Source of the DNA: Rhodothermales bacterium
GTDB lineage: Bacteria > Bacteroidota > Rhodothermia > Rhodothermales > ISCAR-4553
DNA length: 37,137 nucleotides
Reading direction: 5' to 3'
Assembly (NCBI GenBank): GCA_026984335.1
Contig: JALSSK010000429.1
Span: 1 to 37,137, forward strand
The position numbers and the translations under genes are program-made. The number at the start of each line of letters is the position of its first letter. The stretch's first letter is position 1. Below, in pieces: positions 1-8,755 of this stretch. The notes under the pieces were generated by a model, which ran no database searches, was not told the origin of the DNA, and saw only the letters and a program-made list of their open reading frames with translations.

Positions 1-97
1 CCTGGGAACGCGTGCCGGGTCCTGCGCTTCGTATGGATCTTGAGCACGGACCACTTGCGGTCGCCTCGCCCAAGAACCATGCGATACAACGGACAAC

Positions 98-135
98 GCT
101 CCGCGTCGCCGCTGATCGCCAGACGTTATACGTAG
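98..135 (+). repeat. attC-like 3' half-site (GCTCCGCGTCGCCGCTGAT ... GTTATAC)
   Basis: GCTCCGCGTCGCCGCTGAT (98-116) matches GCTCCGCGTCACCGCTGGT (3656-3674) at 17/19 positions. It is followed by a GTTATAC core-like motif at 125-131, 14 nt before the next CDS. Confidence 0.3.
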
Positions 136-144
136 AAGAAACCG

Positions 145-933
145 ATGACACCTAAAGCAGGATTCAATGCTGCCCTCGAACGAGCTGAACATCTTTTGCG
201 TTTGTACGAATTAATTTGCGACACACGAAAACGTGCAGTTAGAGAAGACTGGGCAAGGGCATTTAAGCAATTGATGCATTGGCCAGCAGGCAATCAGATT
301 GTGCGTATAGATGGAAAAGATAGGGAAAGCCTATTGGTATTTAGAGAGGAGTGTGGCGTCGAACGTCATCACTTCGCGCATGAATATCTGACAGAATTAT
401 TGCGAAGCGCGATAGTTGCATCTGTGTCTGCGCTCGATCGTATGCTTCATGACCATGTTGTTAAGCAATCGTGGAAGTTGCTTTCAAGAAAATAGCCTAA
501 AATACCAAAGAAATTAAAGGGCATATCGCTTTCGGCATTGGATGCGAGAAAAGCAGTTGAGCATTTGCGGAGGAATTCAACAGCTCGCCCTGGAAATATT
601 ATAAAAAAAGCGATCCAAGACAGACTTCATCGTGATTATACATTTCAAACTCCGGACTCTGTTCTGACCGCAGCCCAGATGTTGGGAGTGAAAGATTTCT
701 GGAGTAAAGTGGCCGACAAAATGCCGAATACACCACCAAAAGAAGATGTGATTAAGCAGCTTCGTTCAATCACGCAGAGGCGAAACCAGATTGTGCATGA
801 GGCTGATCTTATAAGGACAAATCGCCAGCAGCCTTCATTGAGGTCTATTTCCTTCAGTGAAGCTAGGCAGAACGTAAATTGGATGAGGGTATTTGGTGAG
901 GCGGTAAATGATGTTATTGAGGAAAACGTATAA
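145..933 (+). pseudogene. HEPN-like domain protein interrupted by a single in-frame TAG (two ORFs 145-495 and 538-933, same frame)
   Basis: ORF1 ends at TAG 493-495. The codons from 496 on (PKIPKKLKGISLSALDARK...) stay open in the same frame to TAA 931-933. The second half has RRNQIVHEADL, an R-N-x3-H motif as in HEPN/RiboL-PSP-HEPN proteins. Confidence 0.55.
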
Positions 934-1002
934 CAATCGAGTCAACATGGACTGGCAAATCCGCTGCGCTTCATAGCCAGCCAGTTACCCGTGTCGTTAT
1001 GT
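931..1002 (+). repeat. attC-like imperfect palindrome
   Basis: Begins TAACAATCGAGTC, overlapping the stop codon of the preceding gene. ACTGGC (951-956) pairs with GCCAGT (980-985). Ends ...GTGTCGTTATGTGCC. Similar layout to VCR-type attC (TAACAA...GTTAT). Confidence 0.45.
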
Positions 1003-1055
1003 GCCTATATACCATAGGCGTTCTCACTCATCTACAACCTCTCGGAGGACGTATC

Positions 1056-3062
1056 ATGAGACACGTAACGGTCCTAACACTCATCGCGCTTACTACCGGC
1101 CTTGCCGCCCCAGTCTGCGCACAGATCAGTTGGGGCGGAGAGCCTTTCAGCTTCAACGGCAACTTTGAACGCCCAATTCCATCTGTCACGCTGCCGCCTG
1201 TCGATGTCGCGGCGCTTCTGGCAGAAGATGCCGTGGAACGGCAGCAGACCAGACCCCGACCGCCGCGCTTCGCCAAAGCGCTCGACCTTGGGCTTGGTCT
1301 CGACAATGCCGGAAGTTGGACGGTGCTTGCGACGAAGGATCGTCTCTGGCGCTTGCGCATCAACTCACCTGGGGCGCAGTCGCTTTCCTTGATCTTATCG
1401 GAGTTCCATTTGCCCGATGGGGCGACGTTCTACGTCTACAGTGAAGATCGAAGCACGGTCTTGGGCGCGTTCACGGCGACAAACAACAAGCCATACGGAA
1501 AGTTTTCGACCGCTCCGGTTCCGGGCGATGTCATTATTCTGGAGTACTACGAACCGTCGTGGGTGCGTGGGGAAGGGCAGCTTCGTGTATCGAAAGTCGC
1601 CCACGCCTACCGAGACATTTTTGGACGAGATGATCAAGCGGGCCTCAATGGCCCCGGTGACTCATCCTCGTGCAACATCAACGTGAACTGCTCACAGGGT
1701 TCAGCGTGGCAAGATGAAAAGCATGCTGTAGCGATGGTGCTTCTTAGTGATGGAACACGCTGGTGTTCGGGTGCATTGGTTAACAATACCAATCAGGATA
1801 ACATTCCCTACTTTTTGACAGCGTTTCATTGTGCGGATACTAATGGCAATCAGACTCTTTCCCAAGCCGAGATTGATGATGCGGAGACATGGATCTTCCG
1901 GTTCAACTATGATAGTCCACAGTGTACCCCGAGCAGTGAGCCTAGTACGTGGCGATCGATCTCTGGGGCAACATTTCGTGCCGGAAACGCGGCCTCTGAC
2001 TTTGCTCTGATGGAGTTGAGTTCGATGACGCCCTATGCGTATCCGTATTATGCGGGATGGTCCAGGTCGACTGTGGCTCCTACATCAGTAGTGGGAATAC
2101 ATCATCCAGCGGGAGATTTGAAGAAAATCTCTCTTGATAGTGATTCTCCAACCCTTACATCAATTACTGGAGACTCTAACACGCATTGGTATGTTGACGA
2201 TTGGGACGAAGGGACAACTGAAGGTGGTTCTTCAGGCTCACCTCTCTTTGACCAAAACAGCAGAATAATTGGACAAGATCATGCGGGCGATGGTTTTGAT
2301 GCCTGCGATCCAGATAAAGGTACTTATTACGGAGCGTTTCACAAATCATGGGATAATGGCAGCAGTGCTTCGACCCGCTTGAAGGATTGGCTTGATCCCA
2401 GCAGCACAGGAAATACAACCCTCAACGGAAAGTACGGCATTCTCCCTCCTGAACCTCCCGGTAATCTCGTCATCACCAACGCCGGCCAAATGAACGCCTC
2501 GCCCAATCTCACCTGGACGGCCAGCCCCAGTTCCAACGTCGACCACTACGAAGTCTACCGCTGCCCCAGCTATTATCGCAACTGCTTCACCTACGGCTCC
2601 ACGATTGCCACGCCGACCGGCGCCTCGTACACCGATTTTGGCATCACCATCACCGCGCAGAGCCAGGCCTACGACGAATTCTCTTACCGGGTGCGCGCCG
2701 TAAGCAGCGACGAGGTGGAATCCGCCTACACGAACTGGGCCTCCGTCTGGGGAGATCTTCCCCAGAAACGAGGTGTGTCAGATGAGGTGCCGTTACCCGC
2801 AGTCTTCGCGCTCTCGCAGAACCACCCGAATCCCTTTAACCCGCAGACGCAGATCCGCTTCGCACTTCCTGAAGCGAGGCTGGTTTCGCTGGTGGTCTAT
2901 GATGTGACGGGCCGGGAGATGGCTCGTCTGGTCGAGGGGATCGTAAAGGCAGGCTACCACGAGGTTGTCTTCGACGGGGCGCGCCTGCCGAGTGGCGTCT
3001 ACCTGTACCGGCTGCAAGCAGGAGCCTTTGTTGAGACGAAGCGGATGGCGCTGATCAAGTGA
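1056..3062 (+). CDS. Secreted trypsin-like serine protease (lysyl endopeptidase-like) with T9SS type A C-terminal sorting domain
   Basis: Signal peptide MRHVTVLTLIALTTGLAAPVCAQ. Catalytic-triad contexts TAFHCAD, SDFALMEL and GGSSGSPLF. C-terminus NHPNPFNPQTQIRFALPEA...LPSGVYLYRLQAG...MALIK. Start moved from 999 to the ATG at 1056. Confidence 0.85.
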   Translation: MRHVTVLTLIALTTGLAAPVCAQISWGGEPFSFNGNFERPIPSVTLPPVDVAALLAEDAVERQQTRPRPPRFAKALDLGLGLDNAGSWTVLATKDRLWRLRINSPGAQSLSLILSEFHLPDGATFYVYSEDRSTVLGAFTATNNKPYGKFSTAPVPGDVIILEYYEPSWVRGEGQLRVSKVAHAYRDIFGRDDQAGLNGPGDSSSCNINVNCSQGSAWQDEKHAVAMVLLSDGTRWCSGALVNNTNQDNIPYFLTAFHCADTNGNQTLSQAEIDDAETWIFRFNYDSPQCTPSSEPSTWRSISGATFRAGNAASDFALMELSSMTPYAYPYYAGWSRSTVAPTSVVGIHHPAGDLKKISLDSDSPTLTSITGDSNTHWYVDDWDEGTTEGGSSGSPLFDQNSRIIGQDHAGDGFDACDPDKGTYYGAFHKSWDNGSSASTRLKDWLDPSSTGNTTLNGKYGILPPEPPGNLVITNAGQMNASPNLTWTASPSSNVDHYEVYRCPSYYRNCFTYGSTIATPTGASYTDFGITITAQSQAYDEFSYRVRAVSSDEVESAYTNWASVWGDLPQKRGVSDEVPLPAVFALSQNHPNPFNPQTQIRFALPEARLVSLVVYDVTGREMARLVEGIVKAGYHEVVFDGARLPSGVYLYRLQAGAFVETKRMALIK

Positions 3063-3122
3063 GCGCTTGAGAGTGTTAGCTTGCGTTGTCCATTCCATTG
3101 TAGAAAGAATGAGGTCAAGGCT

Positions 3123-3593
3123 ATGAAGACGTTCATGAAGCTCGGACTCGGAATCTTGGTCTTCGGGCTGGGATCTTGTCAGTTGGTAGACTACGAGGAA
3201 ACGGCATTGAAGACTACTGCTGATGTGCCCTTGATTGGCACCGAGTGGGATCTGGTGTCATTCGAGGACGTTGGTGATGGTGGGTCCGATGCAGGCAGTG
3301 TGGGGATCCTGCTGGTCTTTGAAGAGGATGGCCGGGTAAAGGGAGGAAGCTATCAAAAAGCAGGAGGGCCAAAGGCAGCCAATCAGTATAGAGGCACGTA
3401 TCAGCTTGCAATAGCAGATAGTCTGTCAATTCAGATCCAATGGACTACTGAAATAAATGAGCCTTCAGGATCAAAATATATGTCTTTTATACAAGCCCTT
3501 CGAGCCACCGTTGCTTATGAGATTGAAGGAAACACCTTGCGCATCTTTTATGATGGTGGGGAAAAAGCATTGGTCTTCAGGGCACGTGAATGA
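3123..3593 (+). CDS. Putative lipoprotein with META/HslJ-like domain
   Basis: MKTFMKLGLGILVFGLGSCQL has a lipobox-like GSC. GTEWDLVSFED and the following layout resemble META-domain proteins. Confidence 0.55.
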   Translation: MKTFMKLGLGILVFGLGSCQLVDYEETALKTTADVPLIGTEWDLVSFEDVGDGGSDAGSVGILLVFEEDGRVKGGSYQKAGGPKAANQYRGTYQLAIADSLSIQIQWTTEINEPSGSKYMSFIQALRATVAYEIEGNTLRIFYDGGEKALVFRARE

Positions 3594-3596
3594 GGG

Positions 3597-3720
3597 CACA
3601 TAACCACGGCATGAACGCGGACGCAGGGCTCGTCGGCGTTTTCACGACCGCAGTTGCTCCGCGTCACCGCTGGTGCTAAATTGAAGGAAATCGGCATGCA
3701 GCCCTGCGCCGGTTATGCAC
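3597..3720 (+). repeat. attC-like imperfect palindrome
   Basis: CACATAACC at 3597-3605 begins 4 nt after the stop codon; GGTTATGCAC at 3711-3720. GCAGGGCT (3623-3630) is complementary to AGCCCTGC (3700-3707). Shares GCTCCGCGTCRCCGCTGRT with the 98-116 site. Confidence 0.45.
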
Positions 3721-3744
3721 AAGCCGTTGTACGCTTAAAGTACC

Positions 3745-4488
3745 ATGACAATCTCTGATCAGAAAAAGAAAGAATATGCCCACTTGCTGGCGTTCAAAGA
3801 TAGCCTTCCAGATTTTCCCCAAGGCCAGATCACGCTTGATGTAGAATGCCCCGACTTCCTGGTTCAATCAGCAACTGGAATCGTCGGCATCGAGCACACT
3901 GAGGTGTATCATGAGCCCCGAAAGGATGGTGGTTCCTTGCAAGCCACAGAAACATACGTTCACCAAATCCTCCTTCGCGCGAAGGAAATACACAGGGATC
4001 AAGGTGGCAGACCTGCTCTTGTTTGGCTGAACCTCACAAGCGGAGCACGGCTTAACAAAGCGAAGGTTGGGCCGCTTGCTACAGATCTTGCTAACATCGT
4101 TCAGACGAAAATGCCTCCTAATCAGGAGTCAACAAAGATTAGGCAAACCTGGAATGACAAGAGCCACTTGCCTCCGGAATTTTCTTCCGTGACTATCTTC
4201 CGATACGATAGCCTGCAAGATCCAGTTTGGGGACCTATAATGGCCGGTTGGATGCCGGATATAACTTCTGGTATTATCCAGGAAAGGATAGGGTGTAAGA
4301 ATAGCAAGATCCTTAAGTATCGTGAGCGCTGCGATGAAGTCTGGTTATTAATCGTAGTCTACGGTTATCTCCCATCGACGCTCTTCGACGTTTCAGGGAA
4401 AGCGTTGGAGCATACTTACCAGTCGAGCTTTGATCGTATCTATCTCTTCGACTTCCAAAAAAGAAATGCTATCCGGCTGATCCTCTAA
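3745..4488 (+). CDS. Hypothetical protein, possible PD-(D/E)xK nuclease-like fold
   Basis: 247-aa ORF with ECPDFLVQSATGIVGIEHTEVY, resembling the PD...(D/E)x(K/T) strand pair, and C-terminal FDRIYLFDF. Confidence 0.5.
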   Translation: MTISDQKKKEYAHLLAFKDSLPDFPQGQITLDVECPDFLVQSATGIVGIEHTEVYHEPRKDGGSLQATETYVHQILLRAKEIHRDQGGRPALVWLNLTSGARLNKAKVGPLATDLANIVQTKMPPNQESTKIRQTWNDKSHLPPEFSSVTIFRYDSLQDPVWGPIMAGWMPDITSGIIQERIGCKNSKILKYRERCDEVWLLIVVYGYLPSTLFDVSGKALEHTYQSSFDRIYLFDFQKRNAIRLIL

Positions 4489-4740
4489 GTATTCCCTGAT
4501 TGGGAGAGCGCGTATCACAACGCAAGGCAGCCGACAACGTGCTCGACGGTTCCGGCATTGCTCCGCCCTAAGCGTTTTATTAACTTGTGGAAAGGTCACC
4601 ATAGCGGATTGCGACCGATCGATACCGACGGGCGGTTCCCATAGCTTCTGGCGAATGACCGGGACCAATGAACATATCGCGGGGTCAGGAGGGGAGCCCT
4701 CGGCAGCGCGGCCGGGACGAGCGCACACGGTCCTCAGTCG

Positions 4741-4857
4741 AATGGTTGCGGCGGTGGTGCGAAGAACTGGTTCGCCGTCGCCCTCGAAGTGCTCATCGTG
4801 ATCGTCGGTGTCGCCGTTGGTTTCCAGGTGACGGCGTGGGGCCGCACGCGCGTGCCG
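4741..4857 (+). pseudogene. Remnant of the N-terminal membrane segment of a DUF6090-like protein
   Basis: Frame-1 conceptual peptide AKNWFAVALEVLIVIVGVAVGFQVTAWGRTR resembles the conserved 'W.AI.LDF.IVV.GVFIG.QV.NWN..R' N-terminus. No downstream homologous continuation. Confidence 0.3.
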
Positions 4858-4919
4858 ACAAGGCCAAAGAACAGACCTGTCTCCGGCAACTCACGGGCGA
4901 CGGTTGCGCCGTTCACCGG

Positions 4920-5948
4920 TCATCGCTCCACCCGCCCGGACCCGCCGCCGGCCGTCAGGCGCTCCACCTCCTCGGCGGACACCAGGTTGAAGTCGCCCGG
5001 TATGGTTTGTTTCAAGCAGGAAGCCGCCACGGCGAACTCCAGGGCGTCGCGGGTATTGCGCTTGGTGAGCAGGCCGTAGATGAGGCCGCCCGCGAATGCG
5101 TCGCCGCCGCCGACGCGGTCCACGAGGGTGATTTCATAGCGTCGGGAACGGTACGGAGCAGAACAGTCGCGGTCGTCGAGCATCAGAGCGCTCCAGCCGT
5201 TGTGCGAGGCGGAGAAGCTCTCGCGCAGGGTGATGGCCACCGTCCGGAAGCCGTACGTTTCTCTGAGCCGGCGCGCCAGGTCGGCATAGCCTGCTTCCTC
5301 CAGGCGTCCGTGCGCTACGTCGGCGCCGTCGGCCGTCAGCCCCAGGCTCTTCTCGGCGTCCTCTTCATTGGCGATGCAGACGTCCACGCATCCCATGAGC
5401 GGTTGCATGACGGCGCGGGCTTCCGCCACGGACCAGAGTTTTGAGCGGTAGTTGAGGTCGCAACTGATCCGGGCGCCATGGCGGCGGGCGGCTTCGCAGG
5501 CGGCCCGCAGGGTGCGGCGGGGTTGTTCGCCCAGCGCGGGGGTGATGCCCGTCCAGTGAAACCAGCAGGCCCCCTCAAAGAGCGCGTCGAAGTCGACCTC
5601 CCCGGGGGACAGGGTGGTGACGGCGCTGCCGGCACGGTCATAGAGGACCTTCGAGGGTCGCTGGCCGGCGCCGTTTTCCAGGAAATAGATACCCAGCCGG
5701 TCGCCGCCGCGCACCACGGCATCGGTATGCACGCCGTAGCGCCGGAGGTGGTTGAGCGCTGCCTGGCCGATCTCGTGGCGGGGCAGCTTGGTCAGAAAGT
5801 GGCTCTCCAGGCCGTAGGCGGCCAGCGAAGCGGCCACGTTGGCTTCGCCCCCGCCAAAGGTGACGTCGAACCGGGGGGCCTGGACGAGACGCGCGAAGCC
5901 GGGCGGAGACAGACGAAGCATGATCTCGCCGAAGGTGACGATTTTCAT
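4920..5948 (-). CDS. kdgK: PfkB-family carbohydrate kinase, 2-keto-3-deoxygluconate kinase-like
   Basis: MKIVTFGEIMLRLSPPG, GGGEANVAASLAAYG, and C-terminal DRVGGGDAFAGGLIYGLL (PfkB signature). Start trimmed to the ATG at 5948. Confidence 0.8.
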   Translation of the reverse strand: MKIVTFGEIMLRLSPPGFARLVQAPRFDVTFGGGEANVAASLAAYGLESHFLTKLPRHEIGQAALNHLRRYGVHTDAVVRGGDRLGIYFLENGAGQRPSKVLYDRAGSAVTTLSPGEVDFDALFEGACWFHWTGITPALGEQPRRTLRAACEAARRHGARISCDLNYRSKLWSVAEARAVMQPLMGCVDVCIANEEDAEKSLGLTADGADVAHGRLEEAGYADLARRLRETYGFRTVAITLRESFSASHNGWSALMLDDRDCSAPYRSRRYEITLVDRVGGGDAFAGGLIYGLLTKRNTRDALEFAVAASCLKQTIPGDFNLVSAEEVERLTAGGGSGRVER

Positions 5949-6033
5949 ACGAAGCAGTGGGTGAGGTTGGGGGGATGGGACAGGAAAGTAAGGGTTGGGA
6001 GAGCAACGTCGAGGCAGGATCAACGGATGCGCG

Positions 6034-6606
6034 TCAGCGGAGCAGCACGGTGAGGCGGCGCGGGCCGTGCGCCCCGATGACGAGCGCCTGCGCGATGTCC
6101 GCCGTCTTCGAAGGGCCGGCGATGAAGACGCCGAAGCCGGCTGCGCGCACGTCGAGCCTGCGATAGGCCTCGTGCATCGTGTCTACCAGCGCGGTGCACG
6201 GCAGGACGAGGACCACGTGCTCGGGCAGGAAGAGGGCGGCGCGGCGCCCGGCCGCCGCTTCACCGACCCATACGGCGCCGTTCTCGGCCACGCCGAGCGT
6301 CCCCTTACAGAGAAACAGGTCCAGGCCGGCCAGGGCCTCGGGCGGGGTGTCGGGCCCGGGCCGCCAGGCGCCCGGGACGGCTTCGTCCAGCCGGGCGGCC
6401 ACACCGCGCGCATCCGGGCAGGCCCGCTGCACCCACGCGCCCACGTCGCCCTCGAGCGGGACGACGGCGCCGGCGGCCTCCTCCACCGCCGCGATGAAGC
6501 GGGCCCTGCGCGCGCCGGAGGGAGGCGCAAAGGCGGGCACGTCCGGCAGCGCGACGGCCGGCGGCCGGTTCCGTTGGATGCGTTTGAGGATGCGTTCGCG
6601 GCTCAT
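6034..6606 (-). CDS. lutC: LUD-domain lactate utilization protein C
   Basis: MSRERILKRIQRN...GTLGVAENGAVWVGE...LFLPEHVVLVLP...FIAGPSKTADIAQALVIGAHGPRRLTVLLR. Start overlaps lutB stop by 4 bp. Confidence 0.85.
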   Translation of the reverse strand: MSRERILKRIQRNRPPAVALPDVPAFAPPSGARRARFIAAVEEAAGAVVPLEGDVGAWVQRACPDARGVAARLDEAVPGAWRPGPDTPPEALAGLDLFLCKGTLGVAENGAVWVGEAAAGRRAALFLPEHVVLVLPCTALVDTMHEAYRRLDVRAAGFGVFIAGPSKTADIAQALVIGAHGPRRLTVLLR

Positions 6607-7979
6607 GATCTCCTCCGCTGTTTTTCGTACCACGTGCCGAAGCGTTCCGCCGGCGGGTCGGGCCATTCCCGGTGGCGACCCCACGGGCCCAGGGCGCGTC
6701 GGGGCAGCCATCTGAGGAGGAAGCGCAGGGTCGCCCCCGCCATCCGGTAGAGACGGGGGCGGCTCAGCACAGCGCCGGCCAGCCGCATTCGCCACTTCTT
6801 TGACGCTCCCCCCCGGCCTCTGCGGCCGAGGACCTGCCGCCACCGGTAGAGTTGCCCGTGGAGGTCGATCCGGACCGGGCACACGTCGGTGCAGGAGCCG
6901 CAGAGCGTGGAGGCGAAAGGGAGCGAGGCGTAGCGCTCCGGGTCGACGCCCGGCATCAGGACGGCGCCGATGGGGCCGGGGATGACGGCCCCGTAGCTGT
7001 GCCCGCCGCTGCGCCGGTAGACGGGACAGGTGTTCAGGCAGGCCCCGCAGCGGATGCATTTGAGCGCGTCCCGGAAGCCCTCGCGGCCCAGGTGCGCGGT
7101 GCGGCCGTTGTCTACCAGCACCAGATGCACCGCCTGCCCGGGAGCCGGGCGGTGGAAATGCGAGGTGTAGACGGTAAGGGCCTGCCCGGTGGCGCTCCGG
7201 GCCAGCAGCCGGAGGAAGATGCCCAGATGTTCGGCCTTCGGGATGATTTTTTCGAGCCCCATCGAGGCGATGTGGAGCGGGGCCAGATGCACGCCCAGGT
7301 CGGCATTGCCCTCGTTGGTGCAGACAACGAAGCCGCCCGTCTCGGCTACGGCGAAGTTGACGCCCGTCAGGGCGGCGTCGGCCCGGAAAAAGCGGGCGCG
7401 GAGGTCGGTCCGGGCGGCGGCGGTGAGGGCCGCGGGGTCGCTCAGGCCCTCCGGCGTGCCCATCTGCGCGTGAAACAGCGCCCCGATCTCCTCCTTCTTC
7501 CGGTGGATGGCCGGCATGACGAGGTGACTCGGCGGCTCGCCACTGAGCTGTACGATGCGCTCGCCCAGGTCGGTATCCACCACCTCGATGCCCCGCGCTT
7601 CGAGATACGGGTTGAGCCCGCATTCTTCCGTCAACATCGACTTGCTCTTGACGATGCGCTGCGCTCCGTGCCGGCATAGAAGGTCGTAGACGAGCGCGTT
7701 GTGGACGTCGGCGTTTTCGGCCCAGTGAACGACGAAGCCGTTGGCCCGGGCCTGTGCCTCGAACTGAAGCAAGTAGTCGTCGAGACGGCTCAGGGTGTGG
7801 GCCTTGACGGCGGAAGCCAGCGTGCGGAGGGTCTCCCATTCCGGTACGGCGGCGGCCGCCCGGTCGCGTTTCCGTCGGACGAGCCACAGGGCGCGGTCGT
7901 GCCATCCGGCACGGGCTTCGTCGGCAAGGAAGGCCGAGGCAGCGGCGGCATGATCCGTCGAGGCAGGGGGCGGCTTCAT
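6603..7979 (-). CDS. lutB: Lactate utilization iron-sulfur protein B (LUD + 4Fe-4S)
   Basis: SKSMLTEECGLNPYLEARGIEVVDTDLGERIVQL and CIRCGACLNTCPVYRRSGGHSYG plus CGSCTDVCPVRIDL cluster motifs. Confidence 0.92.
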   Translation of the reverse strand: MKPPPASTDHAAAASAFLADEARAGWHDRALWLVRRKRDRAAAAVPEWETLRTLASAVKAHTLSRLDDYLLQFEAQARANGFVVHWAENADVHNALVYDLLCRHGAQRIVKSKSMLTEECGLNPYLEARGIEVVDTDLGERIVQLSGEPPSHLVMPAIHRKKEEIGALFHAQMGTPEGLSDPAALTAAARTDLRARFFRADAALTGVNFAVAETGGFVVCTNEGNADLGVHLAPLHIASMGLEKIIPKAEHLGIFLRLLARSATGQALTVYTSHFHRPAPGQAVHLVLVDNGRTAHLGREGFRDALKCIRCGACLNTCPVYRRSGGHSYGAVIPGPIGAVLMPGVDPERYASLPFASTLCGSCTDVCPVRIDLHGQLYRWRQVLGRRGRGGASKKWRMRLAGAVLSRPRLYRMAGATLRFLLRWLPRRALGPWGRHREWPDPPAERFGTWYEKQRRRS

Positions 7980-8704
7980 CGGTTTCCGTTCAGGATTTCA
8001 GCGACGTGGAGGAAGCGCACCGGGGCGCCCTGGCGACGGGCCAGCCCTTCCAGGTGCATCAGGCAGGACATATCCGTGCTGGTGATGACCTCGGCGCCGT
8101 GGGCCAGGTGGTCGCGGAGGCGGTCGCGGCCCATCCGGACCGAGACGGCCTCTTCGGTGACGGCGAAAGCGCCGCCGAAGCCGCAGCACTCCTCCGCCCG
8201 GTCGAGCGCGACGAGGGTGAGGCCGGCGACGCGGCCGAGCAGGCCGCGCACCACGTCGACGCCGGGCGCCATGCGCTCGCCGGCGCGACCCGGCCGCAGG
8301 CCGTGGCAGGCGGCGTGGTACCCGACGCGGTGCGGGAAGGACACGTCGAGCCGGTCGAGGTCGAGGAAGCGGTCGAGGAAGCGGCACAGCTCGAAGGTGC
8401 GTTCCCGGAGGTGACGGACCGCCGCCGTGTCGCCGGCCAGGTCCAGGTGCTCGCGCACGTGCAGCACGCAGCTCCCCGACGGGGCCACCACGTAGTCGCA
8501 ACCCGCGAACGTTTCTGCGAAGTGCCGGGCGGCGGGCCGGGCGGCGTCCTCGAAGCCGGCGTTGGCCATCGGCTGGCCGCAGCACGTCTGTCCCTTCGGA
8601 AAGCGCACCGTACAGCCGAGCCGTTCGAGCAGGCGCATCGTGGCCACGGCGACGCGAGGGTAGAACTGGTCGATGTAGCAGGGCACGAAGAGGGCGACGT
8701 TCAT
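7976..8704 (-). CDS. lutA: Lactate utilization protein A (CCG-domain Fe-S oxidoreductase)
   Basis: MNVALFVPCYIDQFYPRVAVATMRLLERLGCTV...TCCGQPMANAG...GYHAACHGLR...AEECCGFGGAFAV. Confidence 0.92.
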   Translation of the reverse strand: MNVALFVPCYIDQFYPRVAVATMRLLERLGCTVRFPKGQTCCGQPMANAGFEDAARPAARHFAETFAGCDYVVAPSGSCVLHVREHLDLAGDTAAVRHLRERTFELCRFLDRFLDLDRLDVSFPHRVGYHAACHGLRPGRAGERMAPGVDVVRGLLGRVAGLTLVALDRAEECCGFGGAFAVTEEAVSVRMGRDRLRDHLAHGAEVITSTDMSCLMHLEGLARRQGAPVRFLHVAEILNGNR

Positions 8705-8755
8705 GTTGCGTGAGCCGGGGTGCAAAGGGAAGAGGGGAGGCCGGCGATCCGGACG

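Noticed and set aside
4513-4585. Fourth attC-like site after the PD-(D/E)xK-like gene
   Set aside because: ATCACAACGCAAGGC...GCGTTTTATTAAC is suggestive, but I could not find convincing complementary arms, so it is not listed as a feature.
6034-7905. 623-aa minus ORF as one protein
   Set aside because: Only the C-terminal 190 aa (from ATG 6606) is LutC; the N-terminal part is an alternate-frame reading of lutB with low-complexity Arg/Pro/Gly.
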